From assembly GCA_947493695.1 (NCBI GenBank), contig CANLSF010000002.1:1-64000 (forward strand): DNA of 64,000 nucleotides, read 5' to 3'. Positions 56,047 to 64,000 of this stretch are shown in pieces. The DNA is from an uncultured Kiloniellaceae bacterium (GTDB taxonomy: Bacteria; Pseudomonadota; Alphaproteobacteria; Kiloniellales; Kiloniellaceae). The notes beneath the pieces were generated by a model, which saw only the letters and a list, made by a program, of their open reading frames with translations, did no database searches and was not told the DNA's origin. Position 1 is the stretch's first letter. Every line of letters begins with the position of its first letter. Both the position numbers and the translations under genes were made by a program.

Positions 56047-57129
56047 ATGGATGAGGCGATTGCAGCAAAGGCGAAAAAGGGACGCGGTGCCGTCGGAAAC
56101 CCGAAGCCACGGTTCGATGCCGAGGAACGCATGGCTGTCGATGATGGATGGGGAAGCGCAGACCCTGATGAGCTGCCACCGCTTAGAACCACCGTCTCGT
56201 CGGACAGCAGTCGAAAGGTCATCGCCCGCAATGACTCGCCGGACCTGCCCTTCGATCGATCTGTAAATCCTTATCGGGGTTGCGAGCACGGCTGCGTCTA
56301 TTGCTTCGCCCGTCCGACCCATGCCTATCTGGGCATGTCACCGGGTCTCGACTTCGAAACCAAACTGGTTGCGAAACACAATGCGGCGGAATTGCTGCGC
56401 GCAGAGCTCGCGCGCCCCTCTTACCGCCCGGCCACGATGGCGTTGGGCACGAACACCGACCCTTACCAGCCAATCGAAAAGCGCCTGGAGATCACCCGCC
56501 AGGTACTGCAGGTGCTTGCTGAAACCAGGCATCCTCTGGGAATCGTAACCAAGTCGCACTTGGTCACCAGAGACATCGACATCCTTGCCCCCATGGCGAA
56601 AGAAGGTCTGGTGCGCGTTTTTCTCTCAGTCACCACGCTGGACAGGGATCTGGCCCGTCGGATGGAACCGCGCGCCAGCAGCCCTGCCCGGCGCCTGGAG
56701 GCTGTCCGGACACTCAATGATGCGGGTATTCCCTGCGGTGTCATGGCCTCACCCATGATTCCGAGCCTGAATGACCACGAACTGGAGGCGATCCTTGAAG
56801 AGGCGGCGTCCAATGGTGCGCGCTGGGGCAGCTACATCCTGTTGCGGTTGCCCCTTGAAATCAAAGAGCTCTTTAACGACTGGCTCGATGTACATGCGCC
56901 TGACCGCAAGAACCGCATTCTGAACATCCTGCGCGAAGCCCGCGGCGGCAAACTCTACGACAGCCGATGGGGTCAGCGCATGACCGGGAAAGGCGTGTTT
57001 GCCGATCTTCTGGCGCGCCGTTTCGAACGGGCCGTAAAACGTTTGGGTCTCAATCAGGATGAACCCAATGTCGATTGCTCGAAATTTCAACCACCTGCAA
57101 AAGACCCGAGGCAATTCAGTCTTTTCTAG
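56047..57129 (+). CDS. PA0069-family radical SAM protein
   Basis: A 360-residue radical SAM protein with the cluster motif YRGCEHGCVYCFARP (C-x3-C-x2-C), MALGTNTDPYQPIEKRLEITR and IVTKSHLVTRDIDIL. It belongs to the PA0069 group distantly related to spore photoproduct lyase (Rv2578c-like). Substrate is unknown; a DNA-repair link is often suggested but unproven. It starts about 115 bases after creatinase on the same strand. Confidence 0.9.
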   Translation: MDEAIAAKAKKGRGAVGNPKPRFDAEERMAVDDGWGSADPDELPPLRTTVSSDSSRKVIARNDSPDLPFDRSVNPYRGCEHGCVYCFARPTHAYLGMSPGLDFETKLVAKHNAAELLRAELARPSYRPATMALGTNTDPYQPIEKRLEITRQVLQVLAETRHPLGIVTKSHLVTRDIDILAPMAKEGLVRVFLSVTTLDRDLARRMEPRASSPARRLEAVRTLNDAGIPCGVMASPMIPSLNDHELEAILEEAASNGARWGSYILLRLPLEIKELFNDWLDVHAPDRKNRILNILREARGGKLYDSRWGQRMTGKGVFADLLARRFERAVKRLGLNQDEPNVDCSKFQPPAKDPRQFSLF

Positions 57130-57222
57130 TGCGTGTTGCGCTCCATCGAATAAATCTGTGCGCAGGCGGCATCAGGCTTGGCGAAGTAGTGCGGAGTGTA
57201 CAGAGCCGGACACTCGCCCCTG

Positions 57223-58722
57223 TCAGCAGTTCTTGATTGTGAGCTTGCCTGGAAGCCGCGTGGCGGAATCACCACAGGCATCTTTGAGCTGATGTTGCAG
57301 GAGGTGTGTTGTATCTCTCAGGTCAGTGCCACTCAAATTGGCCCCCCCAAACCGGGTGTAGTGAAGATTGGCACCCCGGAAGTCGGATCCGCGCAGGTCA
57401 CTGCCCCTGAAATCTGCGGACCAGAGATCAGCCCCTTGAAAATCAGCGCCCTCAATGCCGGACGACGAAAGACGGGTGGCCCGCAGGACGGCGCCGCTCA
57501 GGTCCGCCCCATGCAGCACTGCCGCGCTCAGATCGGCTCTTTCGAGTTTCGCGCCGCGCAGGTTCGCAGCAGTGAGATTCGCGCCGGAAAGAACCGCCTC
57601 ATTCAAGGCGGTTCCCTGAAGATCCGCGTAGAGCCGGAAACCAAGCACCTCGAGTGGTCGCTGTGAGCTGACGGAAACAACAGAGGCTGTGAAGGTCACA
57701 AACGCCACGGCAACGGCGACAGCGATTTCTGGTAACCGCCGTGAAGATCCTTCGCGCGCACGTTCTCCAAGGAGCGTCGTCCTGGTTATCCGATACATTG
57801 CACATCCGGTCCAAAACGCGATGGTCACAAAAAGCGACAGCCCAAGACTGCCGAGCCAGTCATGCTTGGGCAAATAGCGTAACCAGAAGAGAAACACTGT
57901 GACCGGCACCAAAACCCAGGCCGTTACCACGGAGATACCAACCTGCAACCACCAGAGCGATGGCCGGTCATCGGTTAGACGCAACACATAAAGACGCACG
58001 AGGCTGGTTAAAAGCCAGGGATAGGCTTTTTCATCCAATGAAAAGGCATCGGGAAAGAACGCCGGCAGCTTGGCCAGACCACGCCACAGACGCTGCAGAT
58101 ACATATGCAGATAAATGTAGATTCCCAGGAGTACCACCGGAGCCGCCAGAAAAAATCCCGCGATCGGCACATCCGTCTGAATAATCGGTAGAGGTGTCGA
58201 AGCCGCATTGACCACCAGAGCCATATCGGAGGTCGTCGCCAGAGCAAGCCAGGCATAGACGCAACCGCCGACCACACCCAGAAAGACACCCCGGGCATGC
58301 TTCGAGATTTCAGCGACATGCGCCAGCCCCTCAAAGCGCGCGACTTCAGGCTCCACCAGCGCGTCGGTCAGGTCCGCGCCCGCAAGCTGCTGGACCTGCA
58401 AACCCTTGACCGGCGACAAGGTCGCACCGGTCAGATCAGCACCCCGAAGATCTGCGCCGGTCAGATCGGCATTCAAAAGATTGGCATGAGCGAGTGTCGT
58501 CCGCCGAAGGTCGGCCTTGATCAAGCTCGCTTCCGGCAACCAGGCATGGGCAAGGTCTGCGCGCTCCCCCGCCTCGCCGTCTGAACTTAGCCAGAGTGCG
58601 TGCGCTGAAAGAACCTGAGCCAATTCTTCGGTCGATAACTCAACAGGGCTATCAGACTGGCGCCCGGCGATTTCGGAGACATCCTGTTCGGCTTCATCTG
58701 GCCGATGAAGGTGTTCGGCCAC
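57223..58722 (-). CDS. Pentapeptide-repeat / membrane / pentapeptide-repeat protein
   Basis: The 499-residue protein has an N-terminal pentapeptide-repeat block (about 60-110: ADLAHAWL..., ADLRRTTLAHANLLNADLTGADLRGADLTGA). A membrane region of four to five helices follows (about 145-345: GVFLGVVGGCVYAWLALATT, IAGFFLAAPVVLLGIYIYLHMYLQ, VGISVVTAWVLVPVTVFLFWL, LGLSLFVTIAFWTGCAMY, IAVAVAVAFVTFTASVV). A second, longer pentapeptide block (about 375-470) comes next, so two right-handed quadrilateral beta-helices flank the membrane. It uses a GTG start after GGGGGG. Function unknown; no toxin or gyrase-protection context. Confidence 0.85.
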   Translation of the reverse strand: MAEHLHRPDEAEQDVSEIAGRQSDSPVELSTEELAQVLSAHALWLSSDGEAGERADLAHAWLPEASLIKADLRRTTLAHANLLNADLTGADLRGADLTGATLSPVKGLQVQQLAGADLTDALVEPEVARFEGLAHVAEISKHARGVFLGVVGGCVYAWLALATTSDMALVVNAASTPLPIIQTDVPIAGFFLAAPVVLLGIYIYLHMYLQRLWRGLAKLPAFFPDAFSLDEKAYPWLLTSLVRLYVLRLTDDRPSLWWLQVGISVVTAWVLVPVTVFLFWLRYLPKHDWLGSLGLSLFVTIAFWTGCAMYRITRTTLLGERAREGSSRRLPEIAVAVAVAFVTFTASVVSVSSQRPLEVLGFRLYADLQGTALNEAVLSGANLTAANLRGAKLERADLSAAVLHGADLSGAVLRATRLSSSGIEGADFQGADLWSADFRGSDLRGSDFRGANLHYTRFGGANLSGTDLRDTTHLLQHQLKDACGDSATRLPGKLTIKNC

Positions 58723-58808
58723 GCTTCGCCCCCCTTTTAAAGAGACAAACGAAATCTCTTAAGACGGCAAAGTCTAGACTATCCTGCGAAGATGCGCAGC
58801 ATTCTTGG

Positions 58809-59747
58809 TTATTTCTGCGTCAGATTGGGCATCACCTGCCCCATCCGGGCAAAGGGCGATACCCCCGCCGAAAGCTTCAGATCCCCGGCCCGCTTCAGAC
58901 CATCACGACCGAACCTCTCGCGCACGGCAGCCCGAAGCCAGAGCTCGGCCTGGGCATGACGTGCAGCATCCAACGCCTCCGTCTCCCGTAACCAGGTCAT
59001 ATGCCGATCCAGGATTTCGATAAAGCCGTCAATACCCTCGCGCTCGGAAGCAGCAACCGAAGTTACGGCAACCGGCCATTGGTCTTTTCCCTGTTCGGAG
59101 AGCGACAATGCGCCTTTAAGATCCGCGAGCGCGCGCTGCGCTGCCTTACCCATATCCGCCTTAGTCACCAGCGCAACATGCGGGATTTCAACGATCCCGG
59201 CCTTCATGAACTGCAGCGAGTCTCCCGAGCCCGGCTGGACACAAAAGACCACCGTATCGGCAACGCTGGCAACGTCGGTCTCAGATTGCCCCACACCGAC
59301 CGTCTCGATCAAAACCACATCGAAAACGGCCCGCATCAGTACCATGGCGGCGATGGTCAGATCCGCCAAACCGCCCAAGCGGTCTCGCGCGGCCATGGAG
59401 CGCACGAAAACGCCGTCATCCACGGTCTCACGCGACAGCCTAACCCGATCCCCCAACAAAGCCCCGCCCGAGCGCGTGGAGGAAGGGTCAACCGCGATGA
59501 TCCCGATCGTTCGCCCTTCTGCACGCAGAGCATCAATCAAGGCCCCCATCAGAGTGGATTTGCCAACCCCGGGAGGCCCCGTCAAACCCACAACATGCGC
59601 TCGGGGAGCGTGATAGGCGTCGCTCAGCAAAGCCAGTGTCTCCGGCGCATCGGGACGACGCTCGAGCTGCGCAAGGGCACGGGCGAGTGAAACTTTGCCG
59701 CCGGAAGCGACTTCTTTCAGAGACAAAGTTCCAACGCTTGAATTCAT
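58809..59747 (-). CDS. meaB: MeaB/ArgK-family GTPase (methylmalonyl-CoA mutase chaperone)
   Basis: The 312-residue G3E GTPase has the P-loop GLTGPPGVGKSTLMGALI, the VDPSSTRSGGALLGDRVRLSR switch, ETVGVGQSETDVA and the NKxD-type LVTKADMGKA. In the family it guards the cobalamin of methylmalonyl-CoA mutase. No mutase gene is in the window. The ATG at 59747 is used; an upstream TTG (59780) adds 11 residues unlike the family. The queG gene also depends on cobalamin, so cobalamin use by this organism is consistent. Confidence 0.9.
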   Translation of the reverse strand: MNSSVGTLSLKEVASGGKVSLARALAQLERRPDAPETLALLSDAYHAPRAHVVGLTGPPGVGKSTLMGALIDALRAEGRTIGIIAVDPSSTRSGGALLGDRVRLSRETVDDGVFVRSMAARDRLGGLADLTIAAMVLMRAVFDVVLIETVGVGQSETDVASVADTVVFCVQPGSGDSLQFMKAGIVEIPHVALVTKADMGKAAQRALADLKGALSLSEQGKDQWPVAVTSVAASEREGIDGFIEILDRHMTWLRETEALDAARHAQAELWLRAAVRERFGRDGLKRAGDLKLSAGVSPFARMGQVMPNLTQK

Positions 59748-59821
59748 AGGGTCTGATCGTTTTTCCTGAAGTAAAACCAAGTGCGACTCAGCCTCTCATT
59801 CATAGCGCAACCCGCAGTCTG

Positions 59822-61603
59822 TCAGTCGCCAAGCACAAGTCCTTCTCGCCTGGGATCGGCGCCACCGGTCAGCTTGTCCTTCGCGATGACGATGCCGTGC
59901 AGGCCGCTGTTAAGGTCGCGGATTTTAACCTCATGTCCCAGCGCTTCAAGAGCCTGCTGATACCCAACGGCTTCAGTGCCCTCTTCCAGGTCCGTAGCGC
60001 CGTTGCGATTGACGAAATGTCCCATGTCGATGGCCTTCTGAATATCCATATCCCAATCGAGCACAGCCACCAGGGTCTTGGCCACGTAGTTGATGATCCG
60101 GCTACCGCCCGGAGAGCCGATCAGCAACACGGGTTCGCCCTGCGCGTCGAAGACAATGGTAGGGGCCATGGAGCTGCGGGGACGTTTGCCGCCTTCCACA
60201 CGATTGGCGATCACTTTGCCGTCTTTCTCGGGCACACGTGAGAAATCGGTCAGTTCGTTGTTGAGCAGAAAGCCATTCACCATGACCCGGCTGCCGAAAC
60301 CTGTCTCGATGGTGGTGGTCATGGAGACCGCATTGCCATAGCTGTCGCGGATCACAAAGTGGCTGGTACCGGGCCGCTCCAACCCCTCGTCCGGAGACCG
60401 CAGCGCTGCATCCTTCCAAGGTGGCGTTCCGGGCGTGGCTTTACCCATGGCTCCATCGCGCTTGATCAAACTGGCGCGGTCGGCGAGGTAATCCGCATCC
60501 AGCAAGCCTTTGGTAGGCATGCGCACGAAGTCGCTGTCCGCCATGTAAAGTCCCCGGTCGGCATAGGCCAGCTTGTTCGCTTCGGCGAAGAGATGGGCTG
60601 CCTCCGCGCCTGGCCCCATGGCGGGCAGGTCGAAATGACTGAGTACGCTCAGGATCTGGCCGACCGTGAGGCCACCGGACGTCGGCGGCCCCATACCGCA
60701 GACCTTGTGCGCTCGATAGTCCATGCAGACAGGATCCCGTTGCTTTACCTCGTAATTCGCGAAATCCTCGAGCGACAGAATACCGGGGTTCTCGGTGGTG
60801 GCTTGGACTGCGGCCAAAATGTTCTTCGCAATATCGCCTTTGTAGAAAACGTCAGCGCCCCCTTCCGCAATGGACCGCAGGGTCGCTGCGAATTCAGGGT
60901 TTTTCAGCAAACTGCCCTCGGCCTTGGGTGTGCCGTCTTCGTTGAAGAAATAGGCTTTAGCCGCCGGGAATTTATCCAGTCCCTTTTCCTGCGCAGCGGC
61001 AATCGACTTCGCCATCCGTGGCGAGATCTCAAAACCCGCGTCGGCCAGGCTTATGGCCGGTTGGAAAAGATCGCTCCAGGCGGCCTTACCGTGCTTGCCA
61101 TGCGCGACTTCCAGGAGCCGAAGTGTACCTGGTACGCCCACCGACCTGCCGCCGACGACGGCCTCCCAAAACCCCTTAGGAGTCCCGTCTTCCTTCAGAA
61201 AGTACTCGGGTGTCGCAGCAGCGGGCGCGGTTTCGCGGCCATCGTAGGTTTCCAGTGTTTTCGAATTGGCATCCCAATACAGCAGGAAAGCGCCACCGCC
61301 GATCCCTGAAGACTGTGGCTCGACCAAATTGAGCATCATCTGCACAGCGACAGCAGCATCCATTGCCGTGCCGCCAGCTTTGAGAACATCGTACCCGGCC
61401 TGCGCAGCGAGCGGATTGGCCGCTGAGACCATAAATTCCTGTGAGGTGACCGACTCCTTGGAAAGGCGTCCTGTCCCACTTTCCGGCTGTGGATCTTGCG
61501 CAAAAGCAGTCCCAAGCCCCAACGACGCAGCAATGCCCAGTGCAGCAATGGCCCGACAAATCGGCACCCTGCGCGACCGGGTAATGATGTAGTCTTTCGC
61601 CAT
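59822..61603 (-). CDS. ggt: Gamma-glutamyltranspeptidase, exported form
   Basis: A 593-residue precursor with a signal peptide (RRVPICRAIAALGIAASLGLGTAFA), the large subunit with SGIGGGAFLLYW and GRETAP, and the autoprocessing nucleophile Thr in RPGTSHFVIRDSYGNAVSMTTT. The substrate-pocket block is SSMAPTIVFD...LLIGSPGGSRI. In the periplasm it cleaves glutathione and other gamma-glutamyl peptides. The ATG at 61603 follows GGAGG at 8 bases. A second GGT gene starts 116 bases upstream on the same strand. Confidence 0.93.
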   Translation of the reverse strand: MAKDYIITRSRRVPICRAIAALGIAASLGLGTAFAQDPQPESGTGRLSKESVTSQEFMVSAANPLAAQAGYDVLKAGGTAMDAAVAVQMMLNLVEPQSSGIGGGAFLLYWDANSKTLETYDGRETAPAAATPEYFLKEDGTPKGFWEAVVGGRSVGVPGTLRLLEVAHGKHGKAAWSDLFQPAISLADAGFEISPRMAKSIAAAQEKGLDKFPAAKAYFFNEDGTPKAEGSLLKNPEFAATLRSIAEGGADVFYKGDIAKNILAAVQATTENPGILSLEDFANYEVKQRDPVCMDYRAHKVCGMGPPTSGGLTVGQILSVLSHFDLPAMGPGAEAAHLFAEANKLAYADRGLYMADSDFVRMPTKGLLDADYLADRASLIKRDGAMGKATPGTPPWKDAALRSPDEGLERPGTSHFVIRDSYGNAVSMTTTIETGFGSRVMVNGFLLNNELTDFSRVPEKDGKVIANRVEGGKRPRSSMAPTIVFDAQGEPVLLIGSPGGSRIINYVAKTLVAVLDWDMDIQKAIDMGHFVNRNGATDLEEGTEAVGYQQALEALGHEVKIRDLNSGLHGIVIAKDKLTGGADPRREGLVLGD

Positions 61604-61718
61604 AGTCATAACCTCCAGAAAAGAGCCATCTTTGTTCATGGCATTCGCCGCCGAGTTTTCAGTTTTTCACAGATAGATAGAGATGTCAGTCCCGTGTTTC
61701 GCAGAATGACGCAAGACG

Positions 61719-63272
61719 TCACAAAACCGACGCAGCGCCGTCACGGCGCGGATCACCTGCCGCAGACAAAACGCCATCGGCCGTCAGAGACACGGAGTGA
61801 ACACCGCCAAAAAACAGATTGTGCGTGGGCCAATCGAGAACACTGTCGGCCGCGTCTCCGATTGATGAGACGTCAGGAATTACTGCACCGCCTTCCCTGT
61901 TAAGCACGCCGCCCTCAACATGGATGCGGTGCGCGCCGACGGCCTCGCTCAAATTCATGCCGTGATCGATCAGATTTAGCAAGACCTGCAGGATTGCCGT
62001 ACGGATCCGATTGGACCCGCCCGACCCAAGTCCGATTAAACTGCCGTCTTCCCGGCGGGCAACAGTCGGCGCCATCATGGATGACATCCGCACGCCTTCC
62101 TGCCAGCCGGTCATACCGCCGGGGTTGAGGTCTTCTTCGCCCATCATGTTATTGGGCATAACACCCGTTCCCGGCAGAAGGTATCCGCAGCCCTCGCCAT
62201 TCGAAAGCGACATGGCAGCAACGTTACCCTGTGCATCCACCACACTGATATGGGTGGTTCCACGATCGGCCGGGGGCGCGACGGCAACCTCTTTTCTGTA
62301 TCGCGCAAGCAGGTCCGGCGCATAAAGCTGTGCAGTTGGATTCTCTTCCCGACCGAGCTTCTCATCGAGCGCCACCTCGACCCTGGCACGATTGGTCAAA
62401 GCCATAACCCGCGCGAGGGAATTTAGATGTGCTTCCTTGTCATCTGGTTTCGCCCCGGCGGTTTCCATGAGTTCAAGGGCGAAACCGATCAGGATACCGC
62501 CGGCGGAGGGCGGGGGATTTGAGAAGATTTGCGCGTCGCGATACCGCTGGGCAATCGGCTTGCGGCGCTTGACCTCGTATCCCTGCAGGTCTTCCTGCGT
62601 CAGATGCCCGCCGCTCTCCCGACAGGCCTCCAGCAGCAGCGTGCCGAGCCTGCCGCCCCCATAAAGCAGGTCTTCCCCTTCACGAAGGATAGCCTCGAAA
62701 GTCTCGGCCAAATCCGATTGGCGCAGGAGGTCGCCGGTGCCGAGAAGCCGGCCATCGGGCCCACTGTAAATTGCCTTAGCTTCGGGACTTGCAGTCAAAA
62801 TAGGCGCGACGACCCCGATCAGATACGCGTCCACCGATCGCAGGACCACACCTTCACGGGCAAGTTTGATGGCCGGCGCGATGATCCGCTCGAGCGGCAG
62901 ACTGCCGAGATCCCGGTAAATTCGAAACAGGCCCTTAATTTGTCCGGGTACGGCAGAAGCCCCCAAACCGATGTGAAATTCCTGCGTTGCCGTTCCGAAG
63001 TCTGCATGAATTGGGTAAAAGGAGGTCTCTTCAACCGGACGCCGTCGCCGGGGGGTATCGACAAAGAAATCGTAAACCGTCGAGTCACCCGCCGCATCAC
63101 GTGCCAGCAAAAATCCACCGCCTCCTAAGGAGGAGAGGATCGGTTCTGCAACGCACGACGCGCAGAGACCGGCGAGGACAGCATCAAAGGCGTTGCCGCC
63201 GTCACGTAAAATTTCCTCGACCGCCGCTGCTGTGGCTGGATGGCCGCAGGCCACGGCACCGTGATTCTTCAT
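61719..63272 (-). CDS. Gamma-glutamyltranspeptidase-like protein without signal peptide
   Basis: A 517-residue GGT-family protein with FDAVLAGLCASCVAEPILSSLGGGGFLLA, the processing Thr in DRGTTHISVVDAQGNVAAMSLSNG and SMMAPTVARREDGSLIGLGSGGSNR. It starts MKNHGAVACGHPATA with no hydrophobic leader, so it should be cytosolic, unlike its neighbour. Amino-acid identity between the two is low by eye, so they are not a recent duplicate. It may act on a different gamma-glutamyl compound (for example in polyamine, glutathione or capsule metabolism). GGCGGAAGT precedes the ATG at 63272. Confidence 0.88.
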   Translation of the reverse strand: MKNHGAVACGHPATAAAVEEILRDGGNAFDAVLAGLCASCVAEPILSSLGGGGFLLARDAAGDSTVYDFFVDTPRRRRPVEETSFYPIHADFGTATQEFHIGLGASAVPGQIKGLFRIYRDLGSLPLERIIAPAIKLAREGVVLRSVDAYLIGVVAPILTASPEAKAIYSGPDGRLLGTGDLLRQSDLAETFEAILREGEDLLYGGGRLGTLLLEACRESGGHLTQEDLQGYEVKRRKPIAQRYRDAQIFSNPPPSAGGILIGFALELMETAGAKPDDKEAHLNSLARVMALTNRARVEVALDEKLGREENPTAQLYAPDLLARYRKEVAVAPPADRGTTHISVVDAQGNVAAMSLSNGEGCGYLLPGTGVMPNNMMGEEDLNPGGMTGWQEGVRMSSMMAPTVARREDGSLIGLGSGGSNRIRTAILQVLLNLIDHGMNLSEAVGAHRIHVEGGVLNREGGAVIPDVSSIGDAADSVLDWPTHNLFFGGVHSVSLTADGVLSAAGDPRRDGAASVL

Positions 63273-63522
63273 ACTTCCGCCCTGACTTAAGATCACCCAG
63301 GCTTATTTCTGTTCCTGAGTTGGGCGGTTTTCTGGCATGTCCGACTTCGGATGTCGAGCCTTGGAGGTTCGATTCCGGCGGTCACAACCGCTTGGGATAA
63401 GGGTAACTACGGACCTTGACGCCCCAATACCGCCATGTTTGATAACTATCTTTCGAACTCATAGAACTTGTGACGATAGCAGGACAGCTATTCGGACGAC
63501 TTCAGGAAAGGATGACTTCGCC

Positions 63523-63807
63523 ATGCGTCGTGGACTTTTTGCATTAGGTTTGACGGCTTGCGTCCTCCTTACCGGGCCTTCTTCTGCCATAGCGGAAGAC
63601 GATCCAGCCGATCCAGGTGAACTTGCACGCGAAAGCATCGAACTGATGATGCGCTCGCTAAACCTTTTGATGGATAACATCCCGCAGTATGAACTGCCGG
63701 AAGTTACCGAAGACGGTGACATCATTATCCGGCGCAAACGCAATACGGTTGAGCCGGAAGAAAACGAACAAGACGACGACCTGGAACTCGAAAAGACACG
63801 CACGTAA
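63523..63807 (+). CDS. Small exported protein of the alphaproteobacterial 'YE.PE..DGDIIIRRK' type
   Basis: A 94-residue protein with a signal peptide (RRGLFALGLTACVLLTGPSSAIAE), a helical stretch (LARESIELMMRSLNLLMDNI) and the tail YELPEVTEDGDIIIRRKR, followed by an acidic end. The tail resembles small alphaproteobacterial envelope proteins that databases often label 'AAA+ family ATPase' without any ATPase motif; no nucleotide-binding motif is present here. The ATG at 63523 is used because the upstream frame lacks protein-like composition. Confidence 0.65.
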   Translation: MRRGLFALGLTACVLLTGPSSAIAEDDPADPGELARESIELMMRSLNLLMDNIPQYELPEVTEDGDIIIRRKRNTVEPEENEQDDDLELEKTRT

Positions 63808-63873
63808 CTGTCCGTTCTTTTTTGGGGCTACCCACTTTTAAGACCGCGGTTTCCGCCGCGGGTCCATCACGCT

Positions 63874-63893
63874 ATCCGGCGGTCACGCCGGAT
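63874..63893. terminator. Hairpin after the small exported protein gene
   Basis: ATCCGGCG and CGCCGGAT form a perfect 8-bp stem with a 4-base loop, about 70 bases after the stop. Another stem (CCGCGG / CCGCGG) lies just before. There is no T-run, so it may be a weak terminator. Confidence 0.35.
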
Positions 63894-63966
63894 GGGCTTG
63901 AGACTTGACAGACATCGCGAATGCCTCAAGCTATCGCCCTCAAACACTTTGAAAAATGAGCGGCAT

Positions 63967-64000
63967 ATGATCGATAGTCTGGGTGCTTTTGTTCCCGAGA
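63967..64000 (+). CDS. Possible start of a gene running off the right edge
   Basis: An ATG opens a frame (MIDSLGAFVPE) that is still open at the window end. The 11 visible codons have no stop. The N-terminus IDSLGAFVP is compatible with the start of an amidase, but 11 residues do not allow a call. Confidence 0.3.
   Translation, partial: MIDSLGAFVPE

Noticed and set aside
63337-63400. A T-arm-like GGTTCGATTCC as in a tRNA 3' end
   Set aside because: The flanking bases do not pair into a 5-bp T-stem and no acceptor, D or anticodon arm can be placed around it, so it is not called a tRNA or attachment-site remnant.

Overview
The window looks like chromosomal DNA of a free-living, probably aquatic alphaproteobacterium, most likely of the broad Rhodospirillales/Kiloniellales type (inference). 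The grounds are the siroheme synthase / DUF2849 / sulfite reductase / DUF934 / APS reductase operon order, a PAS_5 protein, a ParA-like orphan ATPase, the queA-tgt-queG cluster and moderately GC-rich coding DNA with AT-rich gaps. I found no rRNA, tRNA, CRISPR array, insertion sequence or prophage.

Layout. 1-2357 (-): a large exported SpvB/Rhs-type protein, cut by the left edge, with six 59-residue calcium-loop repeats. 2922-6288 (+): queuosine synthesis (queA, tgt, queG). 6367-9194: envelope genes (M23 peptidase, small lipoprotein, OmpA-like protein) and a VOC protein. 9792-14277 (+): two tandem trypsin-fold proteins that have both lost the catalytic Asp and Ser and carry a C-terminal peptidoglycan-binding-like tail, then a membrane-anchored DUF2235 hydrolase. 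14434-16850 (-): an orphan ParA ATPase / ribbon-helix-helix / PAS_5 operon. 17299-22947: mixed metabolic genes (enolase superfamily, cysE, PPOX, GST) and a TetR regulator divergent from an exported DM13 protein, with two matching operators between them.

23169-30592 (-): a five-gene peptide/nickel-type ABC importer, an EamA exporter and an M14 carboxypeptidase. 30742-35795 (-): a complete assimilatory sulfate/sulfite reduction operon with its own ferredoxin. 36765-42430: a DSF-type quorum-sensing locus, with an RpfF-like synthase convergent to an RpfC-like hybrid kinase. The place held by rpfG in Xanthomonas is taken by a REC-PAS-histidine kinase whose receiver resembles that of RpfG. 42731-46581 (-): a thiolase / acyl-CoA ligase / two PPC-domain (DUF296) operon behind an 18-bp perfect inverted repeat.

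46741-64000: LysR regulators with divergent targets (one beside creatinase), an alpha/beta hydrolase, an ankyrin protein translationally coupled to dihydroorotase, a glycosyltransferase, YgfZ, a PA0069-type radical SAM protein, a pentapeptide-membrane-pentapeptide protein, the MeaB GTPase and two adjacent gamma-glutamyltransferases, one exported and one apparently cytosolic. Peptide uptake, carboxypeptidase, gamma-glutamyltransferase and creatinase genes together suggest scavenging of organic nitrogen. The most interesting points are the rewired RpfF/RpfC locus, the paired pseudoproteases and the ParA/RHH/PAS_5 operon.
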